From a virus, in the IMG/VR virus record IMGVR_UViG_3300025769_000932, positions 1 to 22,351 of that record: a DNA stretch of 22,351 nt. The stretch is one strand, 5' to 3'. The position numbers and the translations under genes were made by a program. Positions 21,139 through 22,351 of the stretch are shown in pieces; positions within the stretch are counted from its first letter, which is position 1; each line of letters starts with the position of its first letter. Under the pieces are notes generated by a model. That model had not been told where the DNA came from. It was given only the letters and a program-made list of their open reading frames with translations, and searched no databases.

Positions 21139-21171
21139 TATAACGTATATTAATAATAAGTGTTATATTTG
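21139..21171 (+). promoter_or_regulatory. TATAAC...GTTATA inverted repeat with a -7-like box
   Basis: TATAAC at 21139-21144 and GTTATA at 21162-21167 are perfect inverted repeats around 17 A/T-rich bases. TATATTTG at 21164-21171 exactly matches the Bacteroidetes -7 consensus, 23 bases before the ATG at 21195, but no TTG is seen 19 bases upstream. The repeat could be an operator on the promoter of the first accessory gene. It may also be related to the TAAC/GTTA elements further right. Confidence 0.45.
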
Positions 21172-21194
21172 TGTATAATTAAAAACTAAACACT

Positions 21195-21398
21195 ATGAAA
21201 ATTTTAAGCACAAAAAGATTTAACAAGGCACAACAAGAGAAGTTTGAATTTTTAAATTCAGTTGTTGTTAAATGCGTGAAAGACATGAATGACGATTTTA
21301 CTGTTTATCATAACATTATAAATAGCATAATAAGAGCTATAAAAAATAATGATTTCCAGTTAGCAGACGAAAGAACAATCAATTACACTCAAAGATAA
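21195..21398 (+). CDS. Hypothetical accessory protein, 67 residues
   Basis: I do not recognise it. The protein is basic and helical in appearance (KRFNKAQQEKFEFLNSVVVKCV, then FTVYHNIINSIIRAIKNNDF), without membrane segments or motifs. It is the first gene after the lysis terminator, and its ATG lies 23 bases past the -7-like box at 21164-21171. The next small ORF begins after only four bases, so the two probably form a short operon separate from the late genes. Composition and length are like those of other accessory genes in the right-hand region. Confidence 0.55.
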   Translation: MKILSTKRFNKAQQEKFEFLNSVVVKCVKDMNDDFTVYHNIINSIIRAIKNNDFQLADERTINYTQR

Positions 21399-21402
21399 CA
21401 CT

Positions 21403-21537
21403 ATGATTTTATTTATTTCGGGCTTAATATTAGCCTACGTATGCAACCATTTCGACAATGAAATGAAGATTAAAAGAAGGTTAAAGAAAGCTAAAGAGGA
21501 GTTGTTCTCGGATGATAGAGAAAAGTATTGGCATTAA
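21403..21537 (+). CDS. Small single-span membrane protein, 44 residues
   Basis: A 44-residue ORF four bases after the preceding gene. The first 14 residues (MILFISGLILAYVC) are hydrophobic and could span the membrane or act as an uncleaved anchor. The rest is strongly charged (HFDNEMKIKRRLKKAKEELF and DDREKYW), as expected for a cytoplasmic helix attached to the membrane. It has no recognised family. Its TAA stop begins TAACG, a feature shared with the next two ORFs. The regular amphipathic pattern and the operon-like spacing favour translation. Confidence 0.5.
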   Translation: MILFISGLILAYVCNHFDNEMKIKRRLKKAKEELFSDDREKYWH

Positions 21538-21568
21538 CGTATGGTGGTATGGTGTCGTTGCGACCTTA
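21535..21568 (+). repeat. TAACG-type half element after the 44-residue ORF
   Basis: The stop codon opens TAACGTATGGTGG and continues to TGGTGTCGTTGCGACC, with only a four-base-pair GTCG/CGAC stem. The long right arm seen in the two later elements is missing, so this looks like a left half or decayed copy. Confidence 0.35.
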
Positions 21569-21607
21569 CACAACTAAATTAATTAATAACACAAAAAAAA
21601 TTGAACA

Positions 21608-21820
21608 ATGAATACAGATAGCAAAAAAACAGAAACCGAGCAATGCACTATACCTATTGTTAGGCGTAGTTTTTCTCATACCAAAGTTAATTTAAGAAAT
21701 GAAGATATTGAGGATATGATAAGCACCTATGAGTTTCTTGTTTGGAATAATGAAGGTGAAGATAAAAAACATTGCCAAAGGGCACTAAGACAATTAAAAA
21801 AGGCTATAAATTACGCCTAA
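21608..21820 (+). CDS. Hypothetical accessory protein, 70 residues
   Basis: I do not recognise this protein. It is polar and mixed in charge, with a disordered-looking N-terminus (NTDSKKTETEQCTIP), then VRRSFSHTKVNLRNEDIEDM, a short helix EFLVWNNEGEDKKHCQRALRQLKKAINYA. Two cysteines (13 and 56) are far apart. There is no membrane segment or enzyme signature. Start context is A-rich (ACACAAAAAAAATTGAACAATG). Its TAA stop is the first part of a TAACGG element that opens the hairpin at 21818-21901, the same arrangement as the next ORF. It sits alone as a one-gene cassette. Confidence 0.5.
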   Translation: MNTDSKKTETEQCTIPIVRRSFSHTKVNLRNEDIEDMISTYEFLVWNNEGEDKKHCQRALRQLKKAINYA

Positions 21821-21901
21821 CGGTTTGCAACTAGCTATTGGGCGTTCTGGAATATGTACGTTTCAAGCCTAATTGCTAATTGCTGTTATATGCCGTTTTT
21901 T
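21818..21901 (+). repeat. TAACGG...CCGTT hairpin after the 70-residue ORF
   Basis: AACGG (21819-21823) pairs with CCGTT (21893-21897), and between them AGCTATTGGGC (21833-21843) pairs with GCCTAATTGCT (21867-21877), with one mismatch and one G-U pair. CAACTAGC and GCTGTT add more pairing. AATTGCT is repeated in tandem (21871-21884), which disturbs the register. A T-run follows the closing CCGTT. The stop codon of the upstream ORF lies in the first bases. Confidence 0.6.
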
Positions 21902-21926
21902 ATTTACAAACTTAAAAATCAATTAA

Positions 21927-22133
21927 ATGATATACGAAGAAAAATTTTTTAAACATAAACCGACTAAATATAGGGATGGTTTTATTGAGATAGTTGCTAG
22001 ATTGGAACTTTCAGAAGGTGATTTACTTAGCTTGAGAATGGTTTTAAAAGAAAGTAAAAACGAATGGAGTAAAGAACTTTTAAAGAATATAGAAGAATCT
22101 TTTAGACGCAAGAGTATTCAAAATGGCATATAA
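21927..22133 (+). CDS. Hypothetical accessory protein, 68 residues
   Basis: I do not recognise this protein. It is small and highly charged, with an aromatic start (IYEEKFFKHKPTKYRDGF), a helix-like middle (FIEIVARLELSEGDLLSLRMVLKES) and a basic end (ELLKNIEESFRRKSIQNG), without cysteines or membrane segments. The pattern could fold as a small helical bundle. It is flanked on both sides by TAACGG-type hairpins: the preceding one ends 26 bases before its ATG, and its own TAA stop opens the next one. This makes it a discrete ORF-plus-element unit. Confidence 0.5.
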   Translation: MIYEEKFFKHKPTKYRDGFIEIVARLELSEGDLLSLRMVLKESKNEWSKELLKNIEESFRRKSIQNGI

Positions 22134-22232
22134 CGGTTGGGTATATGTGTTGTACGCCTAACCACAAATTTTAAAATTAAGTACGACACTTCATTGGCGT
22201 ATAACATATATACCGTGTTATTCCCCGTTTTT
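22131..22232 (+). repeat. TAACGG...CCCCGTT hairpin after the 68-residue ORF
   Basis: GGTATATGTGTTGTACGCC (22140-22158) pairs over all 19 positions with GGCGTATAACATATATACC (22196-22214), two of the pairs being G-U when read as plus-strand RNA. The loop is 37 bases. Outer AACGG (22132-22136) can pair with CCGTT (22225-22229), and TAAC with GTTA (22217-22220). A T-run follows CCGTT. It has the same plan as the element at 21818-21901. Confidence 0.75.
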
Positions 22233-22241
22233 ATTTGAATT

Positions 22242-22351
22242 ATGAATCACGAATTTGCACAAGATAAAATAAATAAATCAGACGAATTTTATACGCTTGA
22301 ATATGCTATAAAACCATTATTGAAATACATAACAAGTGGTAAAACTATATG
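22242..22351 (+). CDS. Start of a probable phage/bacterial DNA methyltransferase (partial)
   Basis: The ORF runs off the right edge; 36 complete codons are visible. After a short polar start (NHEFAQDKINK) comes SDEFYTLEYAIKPLLKYITSG, closely like the DEFYTPxYAIxPIlkYl segment that opens a family of Bacteroidetes SAM-dependent DNA methyltransferase-like proteins found in phages and mobile elements. The SAM-binding and catalytic motifs, which would lie further on, are outside the window, so activity cannot be judged. It begins 12 bases beyond the T-run of the preceding hairpin, in line with the layout of the other accessory ORFs. Confidence 0.6.
   Translation, partial: MNHEFAQDKINKSDEFYTLEYAIKPLLKYITSGKTI

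Noticed and set aside
21815-21891. A classical integron attC site in the 21818 hairpin
   Set aside because: GCCTAAC at 21815-21821 fits the RYYYAAC core, but the partner should be GTTRRRY and is GTTATAT at 21885-21891, and no integron integrase is in the window. I keep only a resemblance, not a call.

Overview
The window is most of the virion and lysis region of a tailed phage or prophage of a Bacteroidetes host, probably Flavobacteriales. Evidence for the host: AT-rich DNA, almost no Shine-Dalgarno sequences (starts are preceded by A-rich tracts), promoters of the Bacteroidetes type (TTG, about 19 bases, TAnnTTTG), and virion proteins of kinds I associate with Bacteroidetes phages. No integrase, repressor, replication gene, tRNA, CRISPR array or insertion sequence is visible. 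Lytic phage and prophage therefore cannot be told apart here.

Layout. 1-420: an unknown small gene, a 23-residue membrane peptide, a host-type promoter and a leader hairpin. 422-2831: a phage-encoded sigma-like factor, a cysteine-motif protein, and the small and large terminase subunits. 2866-10053: a gene pair joined by a probable -1 frameshift, neck/tail-completion proteins, two large tail proteins, a 50-residue ORF and the tape measure protein. 10056-13996: XkdF-type prohead protease, a beta-rich fibre-like protein, scaffold, a decoration-like protein and the major capsid protein, ending in a terminator. 14070-14618: a probable tail tube protein with its own terminator. 14681-15503: an inserted cassette of two minus-strand genes with its own promoter and a hairpin downstream. 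15529-18121: a small protein, the portal with a C-terminal extension, and a connector protein. 18170-19866: small virion or fibre-like proteins and a LamG-fold protein. 19866-21092: holin, spanin-like protein and a GH24 endolysin, then a strong terminator. 21139-22351: small accessory ORFs separated by hairpins that begin at the TAA stop codon, then the start of a probable DNA methyltransferase.

How it may work together. Host polymerase would transcribe the sigma-like gene from the promoter at 320-352. Six places in the window carry the same composite motif, an A/C-rich block resembling AACAACAAAAC followed about 12 bases later by AGTTATATA. All six sit just before the first gene of a block (895, 2866, 8113, 11992, 15529, 18170), and known terminators lie between some of these blocks. 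My main hypothesis is that these are late promoters read by the phage sigma factor. They lie so close to the start codon that a translation-initiation role is a real alternative.

The second thing worth following is the right-hand accessory region, where each small ORF ends in TAACG and, in two cases, that TAACG opens a long hairpin closed by CCGTT and a T-run.
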